Positions 19,501 through 26,365 are shown, counted from the stretch's first letter. The stretch: 64,000 bases of DNA from Acidobacteriota bacterium (GCA_024653875.1 JANLHE010000192.1:1-64000); one strand, 5' to 3'. Made by a program: numbers and translations. The notes: a model not told the origin generated them from the letters alone.

Positions 19501-21405
19501 GGGTACTTCCCCATCAAATACGACCCTGAAGCGGACCCGAAGGCGTACGCGCACAACGTCAAAGAACTCGCCGAGCAGATGATGCGAGGCCAGACCACGT
19601 CGAGCACCACCCGACGTGGCTTCACTCAGGCCAGACAAGAGGTCGTCAAGAACCGCCGGATGCGTCTGGACTTCAGCACGATCTGGCAGCACACCGCTGA
19701 CGTGATTCACGACCTGACACATCACGAGATGTTGATCGACGTGAACCGCATCCTGCGGCACCCCAAGGTGGCTACGGCAATCCGTCAGCACTACGGGATG
19801 CCGGTGTACCGCGAACTCCAGGCGTCCCTCCAGGACATTGCCGCCGGGGACGTGCCGGTCCAGCACCAGGGGGAGCGCGCCCTTGAGTGGCTCCGACAGG
19901 GTACATCGATCGCGCGTATGGGCTGGAACCTGATGACCTCGGCGGTGCAGCCGTTAGGCCTCACGGTGTCCGTGGTTCGTATCGGTCCGAAATGGGTGGC
20001 GCGTGGGGTCGCCCGCTGGCTCGGCGATGCCGCGCGCATGGAGAACACCGTCTCGCAGATACACAAGCAAAGTGCGTTTATGCGCCTGCGTCACAAGACG
20101 CTGGAACGCGAAATCCGCGAGATCCAGAGCCGGATTCAGCCACGTGGGGCTTGGGCCTTGTCTGCGCTCGGCCGCAGCGTGGCCGGCGGCGCTGGCGCTC
20201 GTGCGGGCCATGAGATTGCGTCGAAGTACGCCGCAGTTGAGGACTCGTATTTCTGGTTTATTTCGCGGGCTCAGATGGTGGCTGATATCCCGACGTGGCT
20301 GGGCGGGTATGAGAAGGCCCGGGCGCAGGGCAACGATGAGAAGCGATCCGTGGCGTTGGCGGACCAGGCCGTTATCGACTCGCAGGGGTCTGGGCACATC
20401 AAGGACATGGCGCACTCTCAGCGCGGCACGCCGTCGCTGAAGTTGTTTACCCAGTTCATGGGCTACTTCAGCGTGGTCTACAACCAGGGGTCTGAGGCCA
20501 TCGGCCGCACACGGTTGAGGAACCCGGCATCGATCGGACGTCTCGCCGTGGACCTGTTGATGCTCTACACGGTCCCGATGGTCTTGGAAGAGGCGCTGCG
20601 GGCCGCCATTTCCGGTGGCGATGACGACGATGACGACTTGCTGGTCAAATTTGCCAGAAGTCAGGCGGCGTACTTCTTGAATACCGTCGTGTTCGCTCGG
20701 GAATTGGGCGGCGCGGTAGAAGGGTATCGGTATAGCGGGCCTGCCGGTGGAGGCGTGTTTGATGAAGCCGCCAGACTCATCACGCAGATCGGACAGGGCA
20801 AAGTGGACGACCCACTGGTGAAGTCACTCAACAACACGGCGGGTATCGTGTTCCACTATCCGGCGACGCAAGTGGAGCGGCTAGTGCGGGTTGCGCTGGC
20901 GCTCAAGGATGGCACCGCTACCCCGTCGATGCTGTTTCGGGCCACGGCCGGCAACGCCTCTGAACGGCCCGACTTGTCGGCCGCGGCTCGCACGGTGCGA
21001 TCGGGTGAGCAGCAGCAGTCGAAGCGCGCCCAAGAGGCCGTGGCGGCCTCGGTGGAAGCGTTCTTCCAGTTGCCACCGGCACGGCAAACACAGGATGAGA
21101 TTATCCAGCGCACCAGGGCATTAGCTAAGGCGCTGTATGCCGATCCGGACGTGCGAGACGACAAGTTCAGCGACTTGCTCACTAATCACCGGGTGGGCGT
21201 CGCGCGCGGCCAGAAAGACCAAGTGCTCAATGCTGTGCTGACGGCTGGCAGCAACGCGCAGAAATTGGCGGTCCTGGCGGCGGCTAGCGAGAAGATGTCG
21301 CCAGACGACTTCAGGGCGTGGGTGAAGAAAACCAGGCCACTCCAGGTGGTCTCAAGCACCGTGCTCGACCAAGCGATGGCAGCGGTGAACGCGCGCGCGC
21401 GATAG
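7546..21405 (+). CDS. Giant polyvalent protein: zincins, 2H phosphoesterase, P-loop, ADP-ribosyltransferase, LPD domains
   Basis: A 4619-residue single frame. Visible parts in order: HEVTH zincin motif at 177-181; hydrophobic Gly-rich region about 335-520; 2H phosphoesterase with HLT at 782-784 and HVT at 859-861; P-loop GGPGSGKST at 1404-1412 of a zeta-toxin-like domain; ADP-ribosyltransferase about 1835-2000 (YHG 1838-1840, RGSYFT near 1860, end motif FDPKNPNILYQ near 1990); a large-polyvalent-protein domain with HWDEPNVLAHVR at 2246 and VEEIQSDWH at 2271-2279; HELAH at 2594-2598; an LPD1-like block from about 3069 with HEYGH at 3150-3154; a helical C-terminal region with hydrophobic patches and an acidic run near 4360. 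Polyvalent proteins are known as phage/plasmid effectors delivered with DNA; delivery here is inferred from its place among ejection genes. Confidence 0.85.
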   Translation: MAFQNFGLLGSTMGGLTRRLSARTPTTSRLTPFKPVSSHDDEEDDPYQIVRFKPVASHTQEPPEEEDRFQITNFTPLGQMTPAPSHRVDPLALLKIEPNVAATKQTDQDDTGDLGAAWKRFQTKFPSAAQAIGYVRFGDPALMDKKKVDGWVNSERGIEINPSRLSRDSDLESLIAHEVTHLLRDDGDAEGRANAIEKAYKVSMLPTMRPVSSHGASTKPSTTRTPISNKDDPLRVVNFVPFERNPIAIGPAQPRPMSMSDLMRAEMNKAPLQAGAIVDLTVPDRDPHFDVSGSLPIKTPQRLYMTPGAKPGDDPTFSPEMPKPDAPFTPKGAKVPEMLSRGVVSGVSSLAAGAGGMLQAVAAEGSAAERHGQALVELDKKIQKLARPAERYLVDVFENPELAKDPEWWAYTAGTTLGSMVGFMVPAQAGAMIGGRLAVGAAALLSRTAQARELFMGTGFVLGGGVVEGLIEGGSAFNDAIAAGKSKKEAGEIAASVAALNVPLIAGTAGLGYLPQLFNAGGAKSAAKRTIQWFSGGMMESGQEVGQQGISNRAAGRPITEGMGTAAVGGFIGGGVAGPTIGAMNTEDSKASARGTQDPGQTRFYENMTANLMTPPRPPSGPTSPGPVAPSVAPTPAAPEIVTFTPADKVKEPAVSPDVSRGTSPDPAVLQQQAERFSDLRALEAQLKDTNSPKRRQEIEFELTGIRRHYEDTYQAIEQAGVDPVQVRHTVEQGQPEAPSEPYSYSTTQFNLPEPVAERVLDLGRKIPDVDLAEDGRETEPHLTVKYGLHTEDVEEVRAALADMKPFKVKLGATSFFPNGESDSGDVLKVDVSSAYLSLLNKRLAKALDHSDTKAYSPHVTIAYLKAGRGEAYTNDDALKGTEILVDRITFGGKNGQRVEIPLGTQAQPVPPQEFQTGQQAAKEEIALSDQQWKAATDRWVAARRDLESGAISPAQFEAEQARFLALTDDLSRANEAPLGAPALATPFAQMSREEQNVAVSPLVPDAASVEPSTTQPEWPVVELPRTDKAQSAPQAKPGRFLVDAKAGTMATAPKGARPGIGQVLVRYSDTGKQTVLQVGKKVAPRDLRKLKALERPVPPVVAPTVPASQREHFDQLLKDARQNGYEGDDKTLEQLYLQKLDEARLANDGATLASEDADSSRELLVAISKMGGIGLEAEGEAGMRGELETMLEGLNRHAGIIRRGARAGQRLPASFRRAGGLPGAPNIITRSGGRPLDTVLESIHEDPRWEHRFESLSDFTQAIDDAIRIETGTTAAPAAAYGPRLDATLEMLGVAPGTDWWEPGRIIVTPHRQGAADEANERAAIRGLNARRDTLQQDYEAQFGRVVNDDNMRELLGAHSPDRRWGNLNAVRSSSGAAVRQVFRQILDEPMDPTRDAVLLTAGGPGSGKSTSAGEDPSFFAVFDSTLHNYEQAKALIEQVKASGRVAVVRYVRRNPVEAFMDGVLTRALDPSNGRPVSIKSHAEKHVEGRETIARLIGEYADDLQVPIVLAESTPSGLKPIDDLESAVEEARVYNDVDALRADIETALRREIASGRQGLTPELAARLGLRPEDRPAVAGDGQPEARRGDQERPAEGLQPAPLAADPTPVSAAPPVRSKAVSPARTEDILATGEIQPRLPGDVGAVRDQEVADAKLELKRADPDDFSLSAQAVDAGQPRLSEPDDSDSSPAYKAAYAAYETAHDRFQPFKQDYENRTISPDVYLREAKAFDAAKDALDAAERAERAARRAARKPAEAPRQSFSAKSLQSVFGITATEAEAAVAIAEAMDLDTDKILLTAGGVPGKGALEQPGQQGTKAFKKWFGRSVVVDTEGPRRVYHGTSGPKPISAFKESVSGLFGRGSYFTESAEDADNYAGNKLVKLKDGSVRTSGRSAIVPVYLQIEHPFEMDGRDTWQDLFEVVMGRRPKNDDAEMPSPAQARALQAAMVAQGHDGIVIKNFEANLTEDFTTHYVVFSPEQVKSATGNQGTFDPKNPNILYQEAPVNAPKLSKWYYSNISKALATWQPKGTAAQLLAHLQKFKGANEEAETIGFGAWLKSQEKVTRAEAQAWLGEHQIHVQDVVRRSRGTDDQQEARSERYMQALQVLERHNLDVASEEANDPPIALIHREERDDRGELKALIAEDIKALPQEAQDAWDVVEEQERLAASKDLKYAAYQTPGGTGYREVLLTLPASATRTVWRVIDRNNNHIIAKFDNYEEAAKLADEKDLAVSEKQDVPAKDTYQSSHWDEPNVLAHVRMNDREVDGQRVLFVEEIQSDWHPALRKHLAAKAAGQLTTKVPDAPFKGAGWKKLALKRALAMAAEGGYDGLAWTTGSMQQDRYDLSKQAHEISAFNRGDGTFDFMVRAKDTNRTHDISKVARDQVSEHIGKDLAERVLKQPAGEWQGYTGLDLKVGGQWAENLYDRELPNLANDIVRKYGVKAGTIELPNTNKVMAYSGPSNVTGDDLDKLIKVSRGLGNSTISPITGREAGHPVERASVTKQAQDIRAYMQAGHSFVEAMNTHGSPMMAGMVGGKMVDEDRGVSVHHLPLTQQMREDVRDNGLPLFQGAKAAVEFAEGGKAIIRALERPDVSSPAHELAHVARRFLLDRNVATEDRLGISDEDIATAETWAGAANGVWGREAEEKFARGFERYLQIGKAPTTKLQALFDKFATWLTDIYRDLKGSDIDVEISAPMQAVFDKLVTRRTAREQRDAAPERQSKPAPTKARASTPTPVSAEPVTGTGDAGAELTFNKRNRRRGGLTWEDVVGQNQTLRVSQTTKANVYPQPEYAALIDGGMEPVVAHIVKQVYDAIAVKPQTTAPTDADLQAYIAGVNRVMDGTLAWANNKDAIRKWANAQVRTARAMQGTPTSLSDLVDVPTLSLSVYPESKQGLSDALRNEARLIGGRRVLGALHAGYSETARATKAVAGGWPAKQEAWQRQGYKVVSSAEAVQVKTGERYVSGGKETVHYLEINRRGFHDVASAEAAEARKAAFKPWLLLKKSGRIEGEFDTKADAEDAARAAVKRESKAIDVRGTAVTEAERTGPPRREPGQNISSDVLLETFEFKGINFGNWLKGKGGNEAERQLHLNHAYDAFADMADILGIPPKAISLNGLLGVAFGAQGSGKNAAHFVPGVNEINLTRTQGAGTVAHEYGHALDHYFATQAGLAGYPEPFLTEHVSHPGTTGYNRAGGKRTAPDTLRPEIAEAFRVIVSSMNRVLESGAQAETRLLMAGTQALKSVNGWLGQIKRDFTSAGVAESAFDALAERIRTLDLGDGKVAVGNAQLSPAVAALRDLYKSAGGSRAYSLDSIKSLQSNVDYLAYLKSDAIAGRAHTPQTVSTDYSRQASALDQEKGGKAYWSTNLEKFARAFDAFVRDRLAARATRNTYLSRDGQPATWEPQGAERIAINEAFDTLIGEFQVTPDTNVLYQEAPPTASELEQIRARRAALVSELGATLRGRAGMGIDFDALELVVDIIKSYLDEGIVRFKDAALAFRRDYPMGADLDDYFESAWQEATGETHLVADALASPETETDIAVAPETALATKASELSKTRRTKQDVIDDLSDALKDLRQTIRSGGVQMREARVPYALIAATAKEQVAAAIVRDLRPAEALATVRPLVTKATEAAARGEFDKAGDLEHEALSALALYREQQRVVKDIDARVRRARLLGTKSAQQRLGLAGQEMYRAPVNAILDGYSFERFGRKALDKRASLLEFIEKATEENMPVDIPAAVREGANRVPYQELTVGEFVEVTDTLDHLLHLSGLKNRLLKSTSTRTFNEQMDDLAASIAAHSRGARRTALEPHLASNQIGRGMAGFAAWQRKLGSLIREMDGGKDGGPMWEAVMRPINASADDETVRQEAAAVAFADTNKTFTTDDKVDLSKPMEIPEIGDSLTRAARIIVALNWGNPGNQQRLMSGFDWSESQVQAILDTLTEKDWTFVKAVWAHINSYKAEIVAKQERVFGVAPEMIEGVPFQTKFGEVPGGYFPIKYDPEADPKAYAHNVKELAEQMMRGQTTSSTTRRGFTQARQEVVKNRRMRLDFSTIWQHTADVIHDLTHHEMLIDVNRILRHPKVATAIRQHYGMPVYRELQASLQDIAAGDVPVQHQGERALEWLRQGTSIARMGWNLMTSAVQPLGLTVSVVRIGPKWVARGVARWLGDAARMENTVSQIHKQSAFMRLRHKTLEREIREIQSRIQPRGAWALSALGRSVAGGAGARAGHEIASKYAAVEDSYFWFISRAQMVADIPTWLGGYEKARAQGNDEKRSVALADQAVIDSQGSGHIKDMAHSQRGTPSLKLFTQFMGYFSVVYNQGSEAIGRTRLRNPASIGRLAVDLLMLYTVPMVLEEALRAAISGGDDDDDDLLVKFARSQAAYFLNTVVFARELGGAVEGYRYSGPAGGGVFDEAARLITQIGQGKVDDPLVKSLNNTAGIVFHYPATQVERLVRVALALKDGTATPSMLFRATAGNASERPDLSAAARTVRSGEQQQSKRAQEAVAASVEAFFQLPPARQTQDEIIQRTRALAKALYADPDVRDDKFSDLLTNHRVGVARGQKDQVLNAVLTAGSNAQKLAVLAAASEKMSPDDFRAWVKKTRPLQVVSSTVLDQAMAAVNARAR

Positions 21406-21749
21406 GTCACGTTTGGGGTATCCCCGAACAATGCCGCGTCGGCGCAGTAGAGGGTGCAATGGGGCACAAAATCACCCACGTATCCGGGGAAACGGACGCT
21501 TCGTTCTGTCCCGCTCCTGAGAGGGCAAACGCCGCATTTGTGGCGCGTTGCGATCCACGCTGGTGGACCGCCGGCGCCGCACAGAAACCGTCGAACGCGT
21601 CTGTTTTCTGTGGGGATCGTTTGGTGATTCGACTGTTCCCCTCAACACTGACAGAGCATGGGTAGAGTGCGGACATGCCGTGCTACGCCTTGGATCTCGC
21701 CGTAGGGCAGATCGCCCGGAAGGGAGCGCGCCTTGTAGGAGTTCGATGA
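21406..21749. other. Non-coding gap after the giant gene, with a micro-ORF
   Basis: About 344 bases without a convincing gene. A 24-codon ORF (21675-21749, begins MPCYALDLAV) ends exactly before the next ATG and could be a leader peptide. I see no strong terminator or consensus promoter. The only clear signal is the AGGAG ribosome site at 21737-21741 for the fibre gene. Confidence 0.4.
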
Positions 21750-22427
21750 ATGAGCGGCACACTTAGCCCGGTCGGACCCAGCCAGTTCTTTGACGATGAC
21801 GGCGATCCGCTGGCCGCGGGGTTGCTGTACACCTACGTGGCCGGGTCCTCGACGCCCGCGACGACCTACAGCGATTCGGCCCTGAGCACGGCCAACGCCA
21901 ACCCGATCGTCCTGGACGGCGCCGGCCGGTGCACGATCTACCTCGACTCGGCCAGCTACAAGTTCGTCCTGAAGGATGCGGACCTAGCCACGATCTGGAC
22001 CCAGGACAACATCTCGTCGGTCGCCTTGGGGCAGTCGGTGTTGGGCGAGGTGTTCACCTTCGGCGGCGAAGCCTCGACCCCCATCACGGACACGACCTAC
22101 CCGTCAGGGGCCACTTACGACAAGCTCATGTCCGGATCCGCCATTCTCAGCGTGGACTCGGCCAACCTGGTCGGCACCTACGCCATTGCCGGCATGTTGT
22201 TGTCGAACGCCGGCGTGACCGTCACGGTCGCCCTGGTGAACCTGAGCGACGGATCCCCCGACACGCCCATTGCCACGATCTCGAGCACGCACGCGACTGG
22301 CGAGCGGGTCATCAGCGGCGCGATCACGTTCCCGGCGGCTGGGGCCAGTAAGAATTTTGGAATCAAAGCCAAAGTGTCCAGCGGAACTGCTTTTGGGTGG
22401 GCTTTGAGTTTGCAGCGGCTGTCCTAA
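21750..22427 (+). CDS. Tail fibre / receptor-binding protein with virion-binding N-terminal domain
   Basis: A 225-residue protein with an AGGAG site 9 bases before the ATG. Residues 1-95 carry the typical phage fibre/tailspike N-terminal pattern: QFFDDDGDPLAAGLLYTYVAGS, then TPATTYSDSALSTANANPIV, LDGAGR, YKFVLKDADLATIWTQDNI. This domain is known to anchor fibres to the virion. Residues 105-225 form a predicted beta domain (FTFGGEASTPITD and later ITFPAAGASKNFGIKAKV), perhaps a short receptor-binding or chaperone-like tip. It is short for a fibre; the longer fibre downstream could be its partner. An opposite-strand HNH gene touches its last four bases. Confidence 0.7.
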   Translation: MSGTLSPVGPSQFFDDDGDPLAAGLLYTYVAGSSTPATTYSDSALSTANANPIVLDGAGRCTIYLDSASYKFVLKDADLATIWTQDNISSVALGQSVLGEVFTFGGEASTPITDTTYPSGATYDKLMSGSAILSVDSANLVGTYAIAGMLLSNAGVTVTVALVNLSDGSPDTPIATISSTHATGERVISGAITFPAAGASKNFGIKAKVSSGTAFGWALSLQRLS

Positions 22428-23077
22428 TGAACAGGTCTTTTTTGCGTTCGATCCGGCGGAATCAGGAGCGCCATCGCTATTGGCCACCCGCGCGTCACGC
22501 GGTCTCGCGTCAGTTGCGGATCGTGGCTATGCAACTCAGACGCCTGCGTCATGGTCATTTCAGCGCCGTTGACCTCGATGACTCTATTGCTGGACCGATT
22601 GTTCTGTTGGGCTTTCTGCGTCGCCCATCTGCAGTTCTCTTTGCAGTAGTCGCCATCGTTGTCGATGCGGTCAAGGCTGTGCTTGGGGCTTGGGCGAGGT
22701 CCTATGTCTCGCAGGAAGGCATCAAACGACTGCCATTGCTTGGAAAGCGTGATGCCCCTTCCTCCGTACCGCTGAAAGCTGGCGTTTCGAGGATTAAAAC
22801 ACCTGGACCTCATAGAGGCCCAGACCTGGTATTCGGCCAGTGTGGAGCCTTTCTTGGCGGCTCCATGGGTCGTATTGATCCTGACCATTCTGTTGTGGGC
22901 CATGCGGCGAGTATGGCAGCCGCAACTGGTCGTCGTGCCGGTCTTGAAATTACTGCTCATGTACGCCTTGACCGTGCCGCATTCGCATCGGCACCACCAT
23001 TTTCTATCTCCTGGAGCACGGCCTATGACTAAGAGCTTCCTGAACTTCTGGCCAGTGAGATCGATGCGGGCGCTCAT
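22424..23077 (-). CDS. Free-standing HNH-type homing endonuclease-like protein
   Basis: A 217-residue protein on the strand opposite to all neighbours. I chose the ATG at 23077, which has AGGTG before it, over an upstream in-frame codon whose extension reads antisense to the fibre gene. Residues 26-54 hold a Cys cluster (CRCECG and CGCH). Residues 84-110 read YQVWASMRSRCFNPRNASFQ then RYGGRGITL, and 134-153 SLDRIDNDGDY then NCRWAT, the signature of a common phage HNH-like family. The C terminus (NGAEMTMTQASELHSHD) looks like a helix-turn-helix DNA-binding tail. It lies between two fibre genes and overlaps both by a few bases, typical of a mobile nuclease inserted at a gene boundary. Confidence 0.75.
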   Translation of the reverse strand: MSARIDLTGQKFRKLLVIGRAPGDRKWWCRCECGTVKAYMSSNFKTGTTTSCGCHTRRMAHNRMVRINTTHGAAKKGSTLAEYQVWASMRSRCFNPRNASFQRYGGRGITLSKQWQSFDAFLRDIGPRPSPKHSLDRIDNDGDYCKENCRWATQKAQQNNRSSNRVIEVNGAEMTMTQASELHSHDPQLTRDRVTRGWPIAMALLIPPDRTQKRPVH

Positions 23078-25625
23078 TGTTGCACCTATTTTAGCAGTTG
23101 CGATCGTGGCCGCGAATCCAACCCCCTTGTCGGCGCAGGTGCGCCCGGTGATTGCCACCACGGTACAGACAACCGACACGACCGCCAACGCGCTCATCGT
23201 TGGGTGCGCGATCGGTTCGACCACGTGCACCGGTGGGGTTCGGGCCGGCACGATCCGGCTGACTGCTGGCATTGCGCTTGACGGCGCGACCGCCTCGGAC
23301 CACGGCATTGTGTTGGCGTCGGCGATTCCCGCGTCTACTGCGATGGCGATTTACCAGAGTGCCGGCACGCTCTATTTTAACGGATCTGTGGTGGCGTTGG
23401 GCTCCTCGGTCTCGGGCACCATCGGCGCGATCAGTGTGTTCACGGCGTCCAACGCGCTGGGCGATTCGATTATCGCGCAGAGCGGCGGCAACACGATCAC
23501 CGTGACCGGCACGACCAATACCACGGTTGGCTACAACCTGAACGGGACCAGTATCAACACGGCTGGCACGCTCTCGAACGTGGCCTACGAGAATCAGGCG
23601 AACACGTTTGTGCCGTCGCAGACGTTCAGCGCAGGGATCGGCGTATCAGGCGGGTCGCCGTCTACCCACGGGATCATGATTCCCTCGGCGGTGCCTGGGG
23701 TTCTCACAACAAACCTGCACAATTCATCGGGCACGTTGACTTGGCCGAGTGGGGCGTCGTTTACGACGGTGAACACCGGCCAAGGCGCGAACGAACTCTA
23801 CGACATGGACCAGAACGTGCTCACCACGTCCAGTCCGTCGTTTGTGCTGGGCACGTGGACTGGCTTCGGGACGCACAGTTTTAGCGCAGGGGGGACGGGC
23901 GCGAACCTACTGAGGGTTGTCAATACGACCAGCGGCGCGGCGAATTTTGGCGAGTTTGAGGTGACGGGTGGCACGACATCACTGTATGTCGATGCGTTCT
24001 CGCAGGGCTACACGACAGCCACCTCCGAGATCGCGGCGAGTGTGCGGATCTTGTCGAATGGCGTAGGCGGCTTAACCTTGATGGCGAGTGATCCCATCGG
24101 CGATGTGCGCCTCTACGCCCGCAATGCCCTCGCCCTCACTATCGGGGCCGTCCAGGCGGCGGCGTTTACGGGGGCCGTCAGTGCGTCTAATCTGAGCGGC
24201 ACGAACACTGGTGACAACGCGGCCAACTCCACCTACACGATTGGGTCAGCGACACAGGCGTACGACGCGGACTTAACGACGTGGGCAGGGGTGACGCCCG
24301 GCACCGGGGTAGCCACCGCCCTCGCCATCAACGTCGGGTCAGCGGGTGCGCCAGTTGTGCTGAATGGGGCGCTCGGGACGCCATCGAGTGGTAGCGCAGC
24401 TAATCTGACAGCCCTACCTGCGGCCCAATTGTCTGGCACGATTACATCGGCCACGCAGGACTTGATCACGCGCACGGCCACGCTGGTGGCGGGCGCCACG
24501 GGTGCGGGGTTCACCGTGGCACTGGCGACCTCCACGATGAGCGGGGATCTGCCGGATGCGAACCTCAGTGCCAACGTGCCGCTCTTGAACGCCGCATCGA
24601 ATGCCTTTGCGAATGCCGTGACCGTTGGCACCACACTGGGCGTCACGGGGGCAACGACACTGGCCCACGTTGGTGTCAATGCGACCGGTCCGACGAATCA
24701 ATTATTGACGATAGGGGGCAGCTATACGCTCCCTGCCGCGTATGCGTTATTCGACATACCCGCAACCGCCACGCTGACGAGCGGTGGGAATGGGTTTCAG
24801 GCTCAACTCGCAGGCGCGTTTGTTACTGCGGCGAGCGGCACTCATGCGCTCGTATCTCCCCTTCAGATTGCGACCGGTGTCGCCGACACCGGCGCGACAA
24901 TCACGAACTATGCCGCGATTGACATTGTCTCTATGGCGGCATTTGCCAACGTCACGACGGCTAGTGGACTGCGCATCGCGGCCCCAACCGGGGCAGGGAC
25001 CAACTACGCCATCAACGTCACAAGCGGGAATACGCTCTTGCAGGCGGCGACGTTTGCAGGGGCGATTGGCAGCACGGTCAGCGTGGCCTTGACCGGCACC
25101 ACAAACAACCTCGGCACGATCACCACGGGCGTGTGGAACGCCGGGGCGGTCACGAGTTCAGGCGGTGGCAGCTTCACCACGGGCGCGTTCAGTTCCACGC
25201 TCACCCTCTCGGGCACCGCCGCCAACATCGCCCTCGGCTCCAACTACCTGAGTGGGGATGGGGGGGATGAGGGGATCTCGATTGACGCCAGCGGCAACGG
25301 CGTGATTAGCGGGACGTGGAAGCTCACCGGAAACCAGCTGCTCGGCACCAACATCATGGACTCGGTGGGGACGCCGAGTTGCACCACGGGCTGCACGGGT
25401 ATCGCCGGAAAAGACTACGCCTTCTACATTGCCGATGCGGACTCTGGGGATGTTGTCACTTTTGGTAATACATGGTCTACAGCCCCAGTTTGTGTGGTCA
25501 CAAATGTTGGTGCGGGCGCGTATGCCGTATGGGCAGTAGCTACCACAACGACCACGCTTACACTTGGGTCGATTGATTCATCCGGTGCAAGCACAGGCTT
25601 GATGGTCATTTGCCGGGGTTATTGA
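23025..25625 (+). CDS. Fibre-like repetitive beta protein with predicted signal peptide
   Basis: Start taken at ATG 23025, preceded by GGAG; the alternative ATG at 23064 would begin right at a signal peptide (MRALIVAPILAVAIVAANPT, cleavage after PLSA). The 866-residue product is Thr/Ser/Gly/Ala-rich with recurring fibre words (GTPSSGSAANLTALPAAQLS, NTGTI-like, TTLGVTGATTL), as in trimeric phage tail fibres. The C terminus has a Cys-bearing segment (CTTGCTG) and ends in a compact domain. A secretion signal is odd for a virion fibre, which is normally cytoplasmic; the product might be exported from the lysogen or be an adhesin-like protein. Its stop overlaps the subtilase start as TGATG. Confidence 0.6.
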   Translation: MTKSFLNFWPVRSMRALIVAPILAVAIVAANPTPLSAQVRPVIATTVQTTDTTANALIVGCAIGSTTCTGGVRAGTIRLTAGIALDGATASDHGIVLASAIPASTAMAIYQSAGTLYFNGSVVALGSSVSGTIGAISVFTASNALGDSIIAQSGGNTITVTGTTNTTVGYNLNGTSINTAGTLSNVAYENQANTFVPSQTFSAGIGVSGGSPSTHGIMIPSAVPGVLTTNLHNSSGTLTWPSGASFTTVNTGQGANELYDMDQNVLTTSSPSFVLGTWTGFGTHSFSAGGTGANLLRVVNTTSGAANFGEFEVTGGTTSLYVDAFSQGYTTATSEIAASVRILSNGVGGLTLMASDPIGDVRLYARNALALTIGAVQAAAFTGAVSASNLSGTNTGDNAANSTYTIGSATQAYDADLTTWAGVTPGTGVATALAINVGSAGAPVVLNGALGTPSSGSAANLTALPAAQLSGTITSATQDLITRTATLVAGATGAGFTVALATSTMSGDLPDANLSANVPLLNAASNAFANAVTVGTTLGVTGATTLAHVGVNATGPTNQLLTIGGSYTLPAAYALFDIPATATLTSGGNGFQAQLAGAFVTAASGTHALVSPLQIATGVADTGATITNYAAIDIVSMAAFANVTTASGLRIAAPTGAGTNYAINVTSGNTLLQAATFAGAIGSTVSVALTGTTNNLGTITTGVWNAGAVTSSGGGSFTTGAFSSTLTLSGTAANIALGSNYLSGDGGDEGISIDASGNGVISGTWKLTGNQLLGTNIMDSVGTPSCTTGCTGIAGKDYAFYIADADSGDVVTFGNTWSTAPVCVVTNVGAGAYAVWAVATTTTTLTLGSIDSSGASTGLMVICRGY

Positions 25626-26365
25626 TGCGCCGATTGGTGATCATCGTAGCCGCCCTGTTGTGCAGCGTCGCCGCGCACTCACAGGTCGAACCACGCCTCT
25701 ACATTATCGACAGTGGTGTCAACCTTGTGAACACGACGGCTGGCCCCAACTACGCGTCCGGCCCTCACGCGGACTGCAACGGCCACGGCACGACGGTGGG
25801 ACAGATTGCGCGCGACTACGGGGCAGGCCCCATCATCTCCGTACGTGTGTTCGATTGCTCTGGCGGCGGCTACGACGCGAGCATCACTGCCGCCCTCCAA
25901 TGGGTGATTGCCGATCACAACCCGGCCAACGGTCCTGCTGCTGTCTTGATGGCGATGGGCGGTCCCGGCGAAGTCCCCGCATGGATCGCGCTCATTGACG
26001 AGGCCGCGCAGGACGGGCTTGCCGTGATCGTCCCAAGTGGTCATGGCCCGGACTGGACCTTCTTTCAGAAGCTCGCTCGCAGTGAGACGGCCATTGTGGT
26101 GGGCGGCGTGATTGGCACTGCCCCGCTGTGGTACGGCAACTTCGGGCCGCAGATCGACATCTACGCCTCGGCCACCGCGTACGGCTGGCAGGGCACGTCC
26201 ATGAGCGCCGCCGTGGTTGCCGGGAAAGTGATTGGCCTCCTGCGCCAGATGCCGTGGGCACCTCCGGCGCACTTGCGGACAGTCCTCGTGGACTCCGCAA
26301 CCCCCACGCTCTCGCCAGTGCCTCCGGGCACAACTGACCGCATCGTATTGGCCCCTAACCGTTAG
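25625..26365 (+). CDS. Secreted S8 (subtilisin-like) serine protease
   Basis: A 246-residue protein starting at the ATG that overlaps the fibre stop by one base. Residues 1-19 form a signal peptide (MRRLVIIVAALLCSVAAHS). The S8 triad is visible: Asp29 in YIIDSGV, His54 in CNGHGTTVGQIA, Ser192 in QGTSMSAAVVAG. Where most subtilases have the oxyanion-hole Asn (AAGN), this one reads VPSGHG, with His140. There is no obvious propeptide; the catalytic domain follows the signal directly. Known S8 enzymes cut extracellular proteins. Coupled translation with the fibre-like protein suggests the two act together outside the cytoplasm, for example in processing or surface digestion (inference). Confidence 0.85.
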   Translation: MRRLVIIVAALLCSVAAHSQVEPRLYIIDSGVNLVNTTAGPNYASGPHADCNGHGTTVGQIARDYGAGPIISVRVFDCSGGGYDASITAALQWVIADHNPANGPAAVLMAMGGPGEVPAWIALIDEAAQDGLAVIVPSGHGPDWTFFQKLARSETAIVVGGVIGTAPLWYGNFGPQIDIYASATAYGWQGTSMSAAVVAGKVIGLLRQMPWAPPAHLRTVLVDSATPTLSPVPPGTTDRIVLAPNR

